64,000 nucleotides of DNA from Minwuia sp. (GCA_029210175.1 JARGPL010000032.1:124001-188000), one strand, 5' to 3'. Positions 30,014-38,688 are shown, numbered from the stretch's first letter. Numbers and translations: made by a program. The notes: a model not told the origin generated them from the sequence alone.

Positions 30014-30580
30014 TCACTGTTCGGCGCGGTCGAGCAGCCGCGCAACCAGTTCACAGAGTTTCGCAGTGGCGATCTCTGGTGGCCCGGAATTGTCCAGATA
30101 GACAACATCGTCACCGGTCGCTGCAAGCGTCCGTGCGCGGTGCAGACGGCCCTGAATCTCTTCCGCGGTTTCCCGTCCCCGGGCCATGAGGCGACGCGCC
30201 AGTTCGGCCTCATCGACGGTGATGGCCACCACCTTCAGTCGCGGGAATGCGGCCCGGATGGCGGGCAGGGCCTGACGTGAGCCGTTCGCGATACCGACGT
30301 TGCCAGCCGCCAGATGGTCGTGGATGTCGGCAGGCAGGCCATATTTCAGACCATTGGCATCCCACGTCACGGCGAACGCACCATTCAGGGCAGCTTCCTC
30401 GAATTCCACGACGCTCATGCTGGCGTGGTCTTCCGCGTTCGGGTCCGCCTTTCTGGTGACGGTGCGCTGGACGAACCGCACGGCACCATCGCCGCGGAAC
30501 CGGTCCCGCAATCCATCGATCAGCGTATCCTTGCCGGCGCCGCTGGGGCCGACGATGACCAGCAGCGTACCGTCAGACAA
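30014..30580 (-). CDS. phnN: Ribose 1,5-bisphosphate phosphokinase
   Basis: 188 residues from TTG 30580, which overlaps the phnM stop; longer in-frame readings extend into phnM. Guanylate-kinase-like P-loop protein: TLLVIVGPSGAGKDTLIDGLRDRF and FVQRTVTRKADPNAEDHASMSV. Converts ribose 1,5-bisphosphate to PRPP, the last step of the C-P lyase pathway. Final gene of the phnG-N operon; it is convergent with the truncated PLP-enzyme gene, the two ends being adjacent. Confidence 0.94.
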   Translation of the reverse strand: MSDGTLLVIVGPSGAGKDTLIDGLRDRFRGDGAVRFVQRTVTRKADPNAEDHASMSVVEFEEAALNGAFAVTWDANGLKYGLPADIHDHLAAGNVGIANGSRQALPAIRAAFPRLKVVAITVDEAELARRLMARGRETAEEIQGRLHRARTLAATGDDVVYLDNSGPPEIATAKLCELVARLLDRAEQ

Positions 30581-31715
30581 CGCGCTGACCCTGCCGCCAG
30601 ACGGTGCGCACGATGGGCACGCCGCGGTCCTGTCGGATGTGCGCCAGATCGGCACGCTTGCCGGGTGCGATGACGCCCCGGTCATCCAGTCCGACGGCCT
30701 CTGCCGGCCGCAGCGTCGCCATGCCCACGGCGTCGGGCAGGGAAATGCTGTCCACGGTCTCGGCCAGCTGGAACGTGGCCTGAATCAGACTGAACGGGAT
30801 GTAGTCGGATGAGAGAATGTCCAGCAGTCCCAGTTCCGCGAGATGGCTTGCCGCGATGTTGCCGGAATGTGACCCGCCACGCACCACGTTTGGGGCGCCC
30901 ATCAGCACGGCCATGCCGCGTTCATGCGAAGCACGGGCGGCGGCTTCTGTGGTGGGGAACTCGGCCACACGCACGCCATTGTCTTCTGCCTCATCCACGT
31001 GGGCATCGGTGGCGTCGTCATGGCTGGCCAGGACGATGCCCCGCTGCCGGGCGATTTCCGCAATGGCGGTGCGGTGGCGGTCGGAATTGGCCTTCGATTG
31101 TCCGATGCGCATCTCGCAGAAAGCCGCGAACTGCGTGTCCGTCATCTTCAGCTTGCCCTGATAGTAGACCTTGTAGGCGTCCAGGTTTGCGAACTGGCGC
31201 TGCCCCGGGGCATGGTCCATCAGGGATGCCAGCCTGACGCCATCCTTGCCCCCCAGGCGGTCAAAGGCTTCCAGACAATCCGGCGACGACACCTCGCAGC
31301 GCAGATGCAGGTAATGGTCGGCCCGCAAGCGCCCCGTGGCCATGCCATCGTGAATGGCCTCCGCCAGCACCACCATGTCGTCCGTCACCAGATCATGGTC
31401 ACCGTCCGTATTGCCGACGCGCAGCGCATCGAACACGGTCGTGATGGCCGAACTGGCGATCTGCGCGTCGTGTGCCTGAACGGCAGCAAAGGGGTTCCAG
31501 CGCACTTTCGGGCGCGGCGCATAGTGCCCTTCCAGATGGTCGGTATGCAGTTCGATCAGGCCGGGCAGCAGATAGTCTCCGCCCATATCCTCCCCCGCCC
31601 CCTGAATGTCGCTGCCGACATCAGCGATCAGGCCGTCACGGATCAGCACGGCGCCGGCGATGACCTCATCCGCCAGCACGATCCGGGCGTTCTTCAACAC
31701 GGTCTCATTGGTCAT
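30573..31715 (-). CDS. phnM: Alpha-D-ribose 1-methylphosphonate 5-triphosphate diphosphatase
   Basis: 380 residues of the amidohydrolase superfamily. The metal-site motif is written GLIELHTDHLEGHYAPRPKVRWN (HxDxxE variant of HxH). Later His and Asp appear in ASHDDATDAHVDEA, and the end has LGAPNVVRGGSHSGN (VVRGGSHSGN core) and DILSSDYIP. It removes pyrophosphate from ribose 1-phosphonate 5-triphosphate made by PhnGHIL, giving the substrate of PhnJ. It follows the DUF1045 gene with one base between, and overlaps phnN by 8 bp. Confidence 0.96.
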   Translation of the reverse strand: MTNETVLKNARIVLADEVIAGAVLIRDGLIADVGSDIQGAGEDMGGDYLLPGLIELHTDHLEGHYAPRPKVRWNPFAAVQAHDAQIASSAITTVFDALRVGNTDGDHDLVTDDMVVLAEAIHDGMATGRLRADHYLHLRCEVSSPDCLEAFDRLGGKDGVRLASLMDHAPGQRQFANLDAYKVYYQGKLKMTDTQFAAFCEMRIGQSKANSDRHRTAIAEIARQRGIVLASHDDATDAHVDEAEDNGVRVAEFPTTEAAARASHERGMAVLMGAPNVVRGGSHSGNIAASHLAELGLLDILSSDYIPFSLIQATFQLAETVDSISLPDAVGMATLRPAEAVGLDDRGVIAPGKRADLAHIRQDRGVPIVRTVWRQGQRVV

Positions 31716-31716
31716 G

Positions 31717-32427
31717 TCAGGCGCTCATCCGTTCGTTCAAGGTCGCAAGGGGACAGTAATGCCGCACCAGGAAAGGCGCACCCGGTTCCGCCTCTGTCAT
31801 CAGCGACAGGCTGCCGAAATGCAGGGGCTGGCCTATCACCGGGGCGAACCATTCGTCCAGCGCGGCCTGCACGGTCGCCTGATCCGAATGAGGCACGGGG
31901 CCGCTCAGCGTCATGTGAAACCGGAAGGTATCCAGCACATGCGGATAGCCCCAGCGATGGAGGTTGCGCAACTGTGCCACGGAAAGCCGGTCCGGCTGCC
32001 GTCGCGCCAATTCCGCATCGCTCAATGGTGCGCGAAACCGCTCGAACGCCATCACCGTCTTGCAGGCCAGGGCTTCGATCTCCGGTGCCGGGCGGGCGGG
32101 CACCAGGGCGAAGAACGGCCCGATGCGATCGATCTTCAGGCAGGGCACGACAAAGCTGGCCTCCCGCGAACAGAATGTGCGGAAGGCTTCTTCCAGTGCG
32201 GTTTCAGTGGTGTCGCGTGCCAGACGAAAAGGGGCTTTCATGGTGGCGTGAAAGCCGTATCGCCGGGCGGCGGCAGTATGAAATGCAACATCCTCCGCTG
32301 TCAGGCGTCCGACAGGCGCGCCTGGCAGACTGTCGCCGGTATGCGGGTCGCGCCCCAGCCATCGCGCGGCGGTCTGGCCGAGCGGGTCGCCGGGTGGCGG
32401 CACGAAATAGATGGCAAAGCGCATCAC
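31717..32427 (-). CDS. DUF1045 2H-phosphoesterase-like protein of the phn operon
   Basis: 236 residues. Two HxT motifs, YGFHATMKAPF and FRFHMTLSGPV, identify the 2H phosphoesterase fold, which acts on cyclic phosphate esters. C-P lyase makes 5-phosphoribosyl 1,2-cyclic phosphate, which in Escherichia coli is opened by PhnP. No phnP is present here, so this protein probably performs that step. The function is inferred from fold and position and consistent with earlier suggestions for the family; it is not shown by sequence alone. Start at 32427 (MMRFA); the second Met is equally possible. Confidence 0.88.
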   Translation of the reverse strand: MMRFAIYFVPPPGDPLGQTAARWLGRDPHTGDSLPGAPVGRLTAEDVAFHTAAARRYGFHATMKAPFRLARDTTETALEEAFRTFCSREASFVVPCLKIDRIGPFFALVPARPAPEIEALACKTVMAFERFRAPLSDAELARRQPDRLSVAQLRNLHRWGYPHVLDTFRFHMTLSGPVPHSDQATVQAALDEWFAPVIGQPLHFGSLSLMTEAEPGAPFLVRHYCPLATLNERMSA

Positions 32428-32486
32428 ACTCTCCTTGCATCACTGCCATGGCATGGTCGAACACCGTGACAGCCATATGACCCTTG

Positions 32487-33194
32487 TCAGGCCGCCAGCG
32501 GACTTTCCGCGAACTGGCTGACATCGATCACGCGGTCTGCCACCGCGTCGCGCACGTCGGCATCGTGGAAGATACCCAGCAACGCGGTGCCTGCCTGCTT
32601 CTTTTCGGCGATCATGGCGACAACCACCTCACGGTTCCTCTGGTCCAGCGATGCCGTCGGTTCATCCAGCAACAGGATCGGCAGATCGGGCAGGAAGCCA
32701 CGGGCGATGTTCACCCGCTGCTGCTCACCGCCCGAGAATGTCGCGGGCGGCAGGGACCAGAGCCGCTCCGGCAGGTTGAGGCGGGCAAACAGACTTGCGG
32801 TCCGGTCCCGCGCTGCATCGGCATCGACCCCGGCACGGATCAGCGGTTCCGCCGCCACATCCAGTGCTGAAACGCGCGGAATGGCACGCAGGAACTGGCT
32901 GACATAGCCAATGGTCCGGCGGCGGACCTGCAGCACGGTGCGTGGGTCGGCAACGGCCAGATCGACCTGACTGCCATCATGCATCACCAGGATCTCGCCG
33001 CGGGCGACACCGTAGTTGCCATGGACCATCTTCAGGATGGAGCTCTTGCCCGCCCCGGATGCGCCCCCCAGCACGACACATTCGCCGCCACCGACATGAA
33101 AGCTGACGCCGGCCACGACAGGCAGGGTAATGCCGTCACGCAGGTGCAGGGTGAAGGACTTGGCCACGTCGTCGAGGATGAGTTTGTGAGGCAT
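32487..33194 (-). CDS. phnL: C-P lyase ABC-type subunit PhnL
   Basis: 235 residues. ABC ATPase: Walker A GGASGAGKSS, signature FSGGEQQRVNIARGF, Walker B ILLLDEPTASLD. PhnL is required with PhnGHI for transferring the phosphonate to ribose in the triphosphate intermediate. It has no membrane partner and is not a transporter. It lies 4 bp after phnK. Confidence 0.95.
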   Translation of the reverse strand: MPHKLILDDVAKSFTLHLRDGITLPVVAGVSFHVGGGECVVLGGASGAGKSSILKMVHGNYGVARGEILVMHDGSQVDLAVADPRTVLQVRRRTIGYVSQFLRAIPRVSALDVAAEPLIRAGVDADAARDRTASLFARLNLPERLWSLPPATFSGGEQQRVNIARGFLPDLPILLLDEPTASLDQRNREVVVAMIAEKKQAGTALLGIFHDADVRDAVADRVIDVSQFAESPLAA

Positions 33195-33198
33195 CGGA

Positions 33199-33990
33199 TC
33201 AAACCTGCAGGATCGAGGAGACGAGAAGCTGCGTGTAGGGCGCCTGCGGGTCGTCCAGCACCCGGTCGGTCAGGCCGGTCTCGATGACCCGCCCGTCCTT
33301 CATTACCATCATGCGTTGCGACAGCAGCCGTGCCACAGCCAGGTCGTGGGTGACGACGATGGCGGACAGCCCCAGGTCGTCCACCAGCCCGCGCAACAGG
33401 TCGAGCAATCGCGCCTGCACCGAAACATCCAGCCCGCCCGTCGGCTCATCCATGAAGACAAGCCTGGGGCCGGTGACGAGGTTGCGGGCGATCTGCAGCC
33501 GCTGGCGCATGCCGCCGGAGAACGTGCCGGGGCGGTCGTCGATACGGTCGTCATCGATCTCGACGCGTCCGAGCCAGTCCATCGCGGCCTCCCGTATCTG
33601 GCCATAGTGCCGCTGCCCCACGGCCATCAGCCGCTCCCCCACATTGGCCCCGGCGGAAACATTCATCCGCAGGCCGTCCGCCGGGTTCTGGTGCACGAAG
33701 CCCCAGTCCGTGCGCATCAGGAACCGGCGCTCCGCCTCCGACAGGGCATGCAGGTCCTGCATCCGGCCATCGCGCATCTGATAACCGACGGTGCCTGACG
33801 ACCGTTCCAGTCGGGCCGAGACGCAGTCGAGCAAGGTGGTCTTGCCAGATCCGGATTCGCCGACAACGGCCAGCACCTCGCCGGGATGGAGATCGAAGCT
33901 GACATCGCGGCAGCCAACACGATTGCCATACATGTGCGTCAGGTCGCGGACAGTCATCAGGGGATGATCGGCATTCATGCAGACGCTCAT
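33199..33990 (-). CDS. phnK: C-P lyase ABC-type subunit PhnK
   Basis: 263 residues from ATG 33990, overlapping the phnJ stop by 4 bp; a longer reading upstream is inside phnJ. Walker A GESGSGKTT, signature FSGGMRQRLQIARNL, Walker B LVFMDEPTGGLDVS. Docks on the PhnGHIJ core complex. Confidence 0.95.
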   Translation of the reverse strand: MSVCMNADHPLMTVRDLTHMYGNRVGCRDVSFDLHPGEVLAVVGESGSGKTTLLDCVSARLERSSGTVGYQMRDGRMQDLHALSEAERRFLMRTDWGFVHQNPADGLRMNVSAGANVGERLMAVGQRHYGQIREAAMDWLGRVEIDDDRIDDRPGTFSGGMRQRLQIARNLVTGPRLVFMDEPTGGLDVSVQARLLDLLRGLVDDLGLSAIVVTHDLAVARLLSQRMMVMKDGRVIETGLTDRVLDDPQAPYTQLLVSSILQV

Positions 33991-34883
33991 GTGTCCTGCT
34001 CCCCCGCATGGCCGGCGGTCTGGCGGCTGTTGCAATGGTCGGTGTCGGAACAGACGAACATCCGTGTGCCCTGATCATCCATGATGACCTCGTCCAGGAA
34101 CACATCGTCCGCGCCGCACAGGGCACAGGGCCGATCAAATGCCTGCACCTCGAACGGATGGTCCTCAAAATCCAGGCTGACGACCTGGGTCCAGGGCGGA
34201 ATGGCGTAGATCCGCATTTCCCGCCCCGCGCCGAACAGCTGCAGCGCCGGGCACTGGTCCATCTTCGGATTGTCGAACTTCGGTGTCGGCGACGGGTCCA
34301 TGACGTAACGGCCTTCCACCTTCACCGGATAGGCGTAGGTGGTGGCGATGTGGCCGTGGCGGGCGATGTCCTCATACAGTTTCACGTGCATCACGCCGTA
34401 TTCCGCCAGCGCGTGCATGGTCCGGGTCTCCGTCTCCCGCGGTTCCAGAAAGCGCAGGGGTTCGGGGATCGGCACCTGATAGACCAGCACCTGCCCCTCC
34501 GTCAGTGGTGTTTCGGGGATGCGGTGGCGGGTCTGGATGATCGACGCGTCCGTGGTGGCCGTGGTTGTTGCCACCCCGGTCGTGCGCGCGAAGAACTTGC
34601 GGATGGAAATGGCGTTGGTGGTGTCGTCGGCACCCTGATCGATCACCTTCAGCGTGTCGTCCGGGCCGATGATCGATGCGGTAACCTGCACGCCGCCGGT
34701 GCCCCAGCCATAGGGCATGGGCATTTCCCGGCTGGCGAAGGGCACCTGGTACCCGGGGACGGCGATGCCTTTCAGGATGGCGCGGCGGATCATGCGCTTC
34801 GACTGTTCATCCAGATAGGCGAAGTTGTAGGTTGCGATGGCTTGGGCCTCGTCCCGGCAGAACGCCCTTGCATCCGTGCTCAT
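33987..34883 (-). CDS. phnJ: Carbon-phosphorus lyase, radical-SAM subunit PhnJ
   Basis: 298 residues. The catalytic subunit that cleaves the C-P bond in ribose 1-phosphonate 5-phosphate. Near the C-terminus the cysteines appear as RPCALCGADD and FVCSDTDHCNS, giving CxxC...C...C: three ligands of the [4Fe-4S] cluster plus the catalytic thiyl cysteine, in the unusual PhnJ spacing rather than CxxxCxxC. The N-terminus FAYLDEQSKRMIRRAILKGIAVPGYQVPFASREMPMPYGWGTGG (GYQVPFASREMPMPYGWGTGG core) is diagnostic. Overlaps phnI and phnK by 4 bp each. Confidence 0.97.
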   Translation of the reverse strand: MSTDARAFCRDEAQAIATYNFAYLDEQSKRMIRRAILKGIAVPGYQVPFASREMPMPYGWGTGGVQVTASIIGPDDTLKVIDQGADDTTNAISIRKFFARTTGVATTTATTDASIIQTRHRIPETPLTEGQVLVYQVPIPEPLRFLEPRETETRTMHALAEYGVMHVKLYEDIARHGHIATTYAYPVKVEGRYVMDPSPTPKFDNPKMDQCPALQLFGAGREMRIYAIPPWTQVVSLDFEDHPFEVQAFDRPCALCGADDVFLDEVIMDDQGTRMFVCSDTDHCNSRQTAGHAGEQDT

Positions 34884-35977
34884 TCCGAATCCTCCTGCGC
34901 CGCTTCATCTCCTGCGCCTGTCTCTGCCCGCAGGCGGCGCACCAGATCCAGTTCCGACTGAAAATCGACGTAGTGGGGCAGTTTCAGATGCTCCACGAAT
35001 CCCGTCGCCTGCACATTGTCGGCATGGGCAATGACGAATTCCTCATCCTGCGCCGGGGCGACAAGGTCCTCACCCAGTTCGGTGGCACGCAGCGACCGGT
35101 CGACCAGTGACATGGCCATGGCCTTCCGCTCCGCCTGTCCGAAGACCAGACCATAGCCGCGCGTGAACTGTGGCGGGGCCTTGGCGGAACCCTGGAACTG
35201 GTTGACCATCTGGCATTCGGTGACCTGAATCCGGCCCAGGGGTGCGGGAAAATCAAGCTCTGGCACGTCCAGTTCCAGCGCAACCTCGCCGATGCGGATC
35301 TCCCCGGCGAACGGGTGACTGCGGGCATAGCCGCGCTGGGTCGAGTAGGCCATGGAAAGCAGGAAACCCTCGTCCCCGCGTGCCAGCGCCTGCAGCCGCG
35401 CATCGCGATCCAGCGGATAGATCATGGGGGTGCGGGCGATGTCGTCCGGTACCGGTTTCGCCGCCTCCTCCGGGGCGGGTTCCAGCAGCCCTTCCTGATC
35501 CAGAAAGTCCGAGACGCGCATCATGCCAGCCTGTTCGGGCGCACGCACGGCAGGTGTTTCAGGTGCCTGTCCGGCGGCCAGTCCGGGGTCCAGCAGGCGG
35601 TGGGTGTAATCGAACGTCGGCCCCAGCAACTGGCCCCCCGGCAGATCCTTGAAACAGGCGGATATGCGCCGCTCGACCTGCATGTCTGCGGTATCGACCG
35701 GTCTGGTATAGCCGAACCGGGGCAGGGTGGTGCGGTACGCGCGGGCGAGGAAGATCGCCTCGATCATGTCGCCCCGCGCCTGCTTGATGGCCAGCGCGGC
35801 GAGTTCGCGGTCGTACAGCGCGCCTTCACTCATTACCCGGTCCACGGCCAGGGAAAGCTGCTGCATGATCTGGTCGAGTCCCAGGTCGGCCACGCCCCTG
35901 TCACCGCGCCTGCGGTCGGCAAGCAGGCGGTGGGCATTGTCGATGGCGGTCTCGCCGCCCTTCACTGCGACATACAT
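34880..35977 (-). CDS. phnI: C-P lyase core subunit PhnI
   Basis: 365 residues. Start MYVAVKGGETAIDNAHRLLADRRRGD and the internal VTECQMVNQFQGSAKAPPQFTRGYGLVFGQAERKAM (QGSAKAPPQFTRGYGLVFG core) are PhnI hallmarks. It joins PhnG, H and L in replacing adenine of ATP with the phosphonate; PhnI alone has nucleosidase activity in E. coli. It is in the middle of the tightly packed operon. Confidence 0.96.
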   Translation of the reverse strand: MYVAVKGGETAIDNAHRLLADRRRGDRGVADLGLDQIMQQLSLAVDRVMSEGALYDRELAALAIKQARGDMIEAIFLARAYRTTLPRFGYTRPVDTADMQVERRISACFKDLPGGQLLGPTFDYTHRLLDPGLAAGQAPETPAVRAPEQAGMMRVSDFLDQEGLLEPAPEEAAKPVPDDIARTPMIYPLDRDARLQALARGDEGFLLSMAYSTQRGYARSHPFAGEIRIGEVALELDVPELDFPAPLGRIQVTECQMVNQFQGSAKAPPQFTRGYGLVFGQAERKAMAMSLVDRSLRATELGEDLVAPAQDEEFVIAHADNVQATGFVEHLKLPHYVDFQSELDLVRRLRAETGAGDEAAQEDSE

Positions 35978-35980
35978 GGC

Positions 35981-36601
35981 TCAGCCTTCTCCCTGACGGA
36001 TGCGGGTGGTGCGGGGCAGGCAGGCAACCGCATCGGGGGCGGCAAGGATCAGGTCAACGCCGCAGGGAAACTGCGCCCCGTTGGCGGTCCATTGCGCGAT
36101 GAAATCCGCCGGGGCGGGCGTAAGCCGCAGGCGCGCGCTGGTCCTGATGCCGGGGCCGGAAAGATCGAACGCATCGCCACTGGCCAGGCTTTCGACGGCC
36201 AGGATCACTGTCGAGGATCGATCCGGATAGCTGTCACTGCCTTGCGCGAATGCCGCCAGTTGCGGCATGGCCGTGCTGTCGCTGACGAGGGCGAAGGCCG
36301 CCTGATCGGTATGTGGTGTCATCGGTGCACCAGTGTGAAAGCCGAGCCACTTGATCACCTGCGGCGCGGCAGCCAGGGCATCATCCAGCCAGACCGGCGT
36401 GTCCGCGTCACACAGGGTGGCGGCAATGGCCGCCATGGTCCGTGTCATCGGTGCTGGCGCGCGCAGGGCCTGGCTGATGGGCCGGATCGTCCCCGGTTCG
36501 GCCATGGCCTGCATGATGGCGCGGAAAATGGTCTGCCCGCCCATCACCGGGTCGGCAAAGCCCCCTTCGAGATAGCCATTGGCGTCTGGTTCAGCCTGCA
36601 T
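35981..36601 (-). CDS. phnH: C-P lyase core subunit PhnH
   Basis: 206 residues beginning MQAEPDANGYLEGGFADPVMGGQTIFRAIMQAMAEPG (GGFADPVMGGQTIFRAIMQA core), typical of PhnH, which is a PLP-transferase-like fold without the cofactor. Essential structural subunit of the PhnGHIJ complex. Separated by 3 bp from both phnG and phnI. Confidence 0.94.
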   Translation of the reverse strand: MQAEPDANGYLEGGFADPVMGGQTIFRAIMQAMAEPGTIRPISQALRAPAPMTRTMAAIAATLCDADTPVWLDDALAAAPQVIKWLGFHTGAPMTPHTDQAAFALVSDSTAMPQLAAFAQGSDSYPDRSSTVILAVESLASGDAFDLSGPGIRTSARLRLTPAPADFIAQWTANGAQFPCGVDLILAAPDAVACLPRTTRIRQGEG

Positions 36602-36604
36602 GGC

Positions 36605-37087
36605 TCAATCCTCCCCCCGGACCAGCGTGAAGAAATCGACCTTGGTCGCCGCCGTCTCTGCCTGCCGTCGCGCATCGCGTTGCGTCTGGGCCTGCTGCAA
36701 TGGCCGCACCAGTGCACTGTCGATCTTCGTTGCGCTGGCATTGTCCCGGGCCAGGGCGTCGATGACCGCACACAGTCTGGCTGCCCCCAGGTCGCGGCCC
36801 AGGCGATAGGCATGCCCGACCGAGCCATCCGACAGGCGCACGCTGGCGCGGGTCACGGTCACGTCGCCGAAGTTGAATGGAGCGCCATCGCCGCTGATCC
36901 GCCCCCGCACCGTGGCGAGGCCCGTTTCCGGACCCCGGATCATCTCGAACGCAGGATCCAGCGACAGCCCGGTCCAGAGCGCGCGCAGGCGCTTTCCGTC
37001 AGCCCGCGCCAGGACGGCCATGCGGTCACGCCGCGCCATGGCTTCCGCCCGTGCGTCCCCCGTTGCTCTCGCCGCATCGTCAGCCAT
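36605..37087 (-). CDS. phnG: C-P lyase core subunit PhnG
   Basis: 160 residues from ATG 37087; the reading frame stays open far upstream across phnF, but only this start gives the family length. Contains RDRMAVLARADGKRL, ETGLATVRGRISGDGAPFNFGDVTVTRASVRL (MVRGR..G.G..F..GE.TVTR pattern) and GHAYRLGRDL. First gene of the phnG-N operon; its start codon is 34 bp from the palindrome that separates it from phnF. Confidence 0.93.
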   Translation of the reverse strand: MADDAARATGDARAEAMARRDRMAVLARADGKRLRALWTGLSLDPAFEMIRGPETGLATVRGRISGDGAPFNFGDVTVTRASVRLSDGSVGHAYRLGRDLGAARLCAVIDALARDNASATKIDSALVRPLQQAQTQRDARRQAETAATKVDFFTLVRGED

Positions 37088-37120
37088 GTTCACGCGGATT
37101 CTCCGATCCTGAAGTTCATG

Positions 37121-37140
37121 TTGTCTATTTATATAGACAA
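37121..37140. promoter_or_regulatory. Probable PhnF operator between phnG and phnF
   Basis: TTGTCTATTTATATAGACAA has perfect 8-bp arms (TTGTCTAT / ATAGACAA) around a 4-bp AT centre. An extra half-site TTGTCTGTC follows at 37148. The GntR/HutC family to which PhnF belongs binds such sites. It lies between the divergent phnG operon and phnF, and its AT-rich core is probably also the -10 region. Confidence 0.75.
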
Positions 37141-37204
37141 CTAGAATTTGTCTGTCATCGGGATATGTTGCCCATGTGACCGGCATGTGACAGGAAACGC
37201 CACG

Positions 37205-37954
37205 ATGGCTGAGGAAACGAAAATCGATGGTTCCGGCTGGCGCAGTGGTGTTGCGCTCTGGCGGCAGATCGCTGACCGGATCAGGGAGGACCTGGCGATC
37301 TGGGCGACACAGGACGGGGGGCGGCTGCCATCGGAAGCCGAGCTTGCGGCGCGGTTCGATGTCAATCGCCACACCGTGCGTGCTGCGCTGGCTGCATTGG
37401 CACGGGAGGGCCTGGTGCGCAGCGAACGGGGTCGGGGCACATTCGTGATGCGGCGGCCCCGGATTGCCTATCCCATTGGCCGCCGGACCAGGTTCTCGAC
37501 CGCGCTGGAGGCGCAGAACAGTTCCGGGCGCATTCACCTGCTGCGCCATGCGCTGGTGGTGGCCGATGCTGTCATCGCCCGGACCCTGGCCTTGCCGGAC
37601 GCATCGGAAGTCCTGATGCTCGAAACCCTCGGCGTGGCTGTTGAGACCCCGATCAGTTTTGCCACCCATTGGCTGGATGCGGCGCGGTTTGCGGATCTTC
37701 CGGCCCATCTGGCAAGGACTGAGTCCATCACGGCATCCCTTGCGGCCTGCGGGGTGCAGGATTACGAGCGCCGCTCGACGGTGCTGGAGGCACGCCGGGC
37801 CACCGCGCAGGAAGCCGCCGAGCTGGATATCGGGGATGGCGGTCTGCTGATGGTGGCGCGCGCCATCAATGTCGATCTGTCCGGCCATCCGATCCAGTTC
37901 TCCGAAACCCGGTTCGCCGCAGAGCGTGTCGAGATCGTCGTCGACGGCGCCTGA
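37205..37954 (+). CDS. phnF: GntR-family phosphonate regulator PhnF
   Basis: 249 residues from ATG 37205 with AGGA ~10 bases upstream. N-terminal winged helix (RLPSEAELAARFDVNRHTVRAALAALAREGLV, residues ~38-70) and C-terminal UTRA effector domain (RRTRFSTALEAQNSSGRI to NVDLSGHPIQFSETRFAAERVEIVV). Transcribed away from phnG; expected to repress the phnG-N operon in the absence of a phosphonate-derived ligand. The stop codon lies inside a 12-bp tandem repeat. Confidence 0.94.
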   Translation: MAEETKIDGSGWRSGVALWRQIADRIREDLAIWATQDGGRLPSEAELAARFDVNRHTVRAALAALAREGLVRSERGRGTFVMRRPRIAYPIGRRTRFSTALEAQNSSGRIHLLRHALVVADAVIARTLALPDASEVLMLETLGVAVETPISFATHWLDAARFADLPAHLARTESITASLAACGVQDYERRSTVLEARRATAQEAAELDIGDGGLLMVARAINVDLSGHPIQFSETRFAAERVEIVVDGA

Positions 37955-37998
37955 CTGCCGAACTGACTGGCGGACTGACTGCCGGACTGACTGCCGGA
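37951..37998. repeat. Four 12-bp tandem repeats at the end of phnF
   Basis: Unit CTGACTGSCGRA repeated four times (37951-37962, 37963-37974, 37975-37986, 37987-37998), with a partial fifth. The phnF stop TGA is inside the first unit, so repeat slippage would not change the protein. No function is apparent beyond spacing the convergent phnF and HD-domain genes. Confidence 0.8.
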
Positions 37999-38038
37999 CT
38001 GGTCATCGTCTCTGTCTGCATCATGGCAGACGCTGCGC

Positions 38039-38617
38039 TCACGATTGGCGCAATGTCGGGCGATCACCTGTCCAGGCCAGCTCATCCGCCATGGCGCGAT
38101 ATTCCGCCAGAGTCGGTGTCGTCAGACCCTGCACCTTTGCCATGTCATCAATCCGGCGCAGGGCGATCGCGGCTCGGTGGCCCGGCTCTGCCACGAATGC
38201 TGACTGGTCGGCGGCACCAAACAGACCGCCCTGCAGTTCCAGGCTGCGCACGGAGTCGTCTGACAGGCGCTCGAAATAGTCCGGTTCCACCGCGCACAGA
38301 TATCGCTTGGCTGCGACGTGCAACCGGACCGGGTCGGCGACACCCGGCCCGAACACCCGGTCCAGAATGCGGGCACCCGCCAGCTCGTGTCGATCATCAA
38401 TGCCCTGGTCGGCCAATGCTTCATCAGTGTCGGTGGCAAGGTGGCCGATGTCATGCAACAGCGCGGCGATGATCAGGGTTGAATCACCGCCCTGTGCCTC
38501 GGCCAGCATGGCGCACTGCAAGGCGTGCTCCAGCTGTGAAACGTCAGACAGGCCGTAGGCTCCGGTGCCACGGACCTGCAGTCGTGCGAACAGTTTCTCG
38601 ACGTCATTCATGGCCAT
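38039..38617 (-). CDS. HD-domain phosphonate-operon protein (PhnZ-like family)
   Basis: 192 residues from ATG 38617, with GGAG 9 bases upstream (ATGs at 38632 and 38611 are alternatives). HD-domain metal ligands are visible in [33 protein letters not shown] and later HVAAKRYL. The family is associated with phosphonate operons and includes PhnZ, a di-iron oxygenase that splits 2-amino-1-hydroxyethylphosphonate to glycine and phosphate. The Tyr before the first His motif is conserved ([12 protein letters not shown]), but the position where I recall PhnZ's Glu is Ser here, so the substrate probably differs. It is divergent from phnC. No PhnY-type hydroxylase is next to it. Confidence 0.85.
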   Translation of the reverse strand: MAMNDVEKLFARLQVRGTGAYGLSDVSQLEHALQCAMLAEAQGGDSTLIIAALLHDIGHLATDTDEALADQGIDDRHELAGARILDRVFGPGVADPVRLHVAAKRYLCAVEPDYFERLSDDSVRSLELQGGLFGAADQSAFVAEPGHRAAIALRRIDDMAKVQGLTTPTLAEYRAMADELAWTGDRPTLRQS

Positions 38618-38688
38618 CCCCGATTTCTCCATCTGAAGCGTCGGCCATCTTTAGCGGCTGTGTGTTGCAGGGCCATGACCGCAGACGA

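Noticed and set aside
36605-37888. A 427-codon reading of the phnG frame
   Set aside because: The extra N-terminal part is antisense to phnF and contains no PhnG sequence; the normal start is at 37087.
37951-37998. Tandem repeat considered as a CRISPR array
   Set aside because: Units are 12 bp with no spacers and no cas genes in the window.
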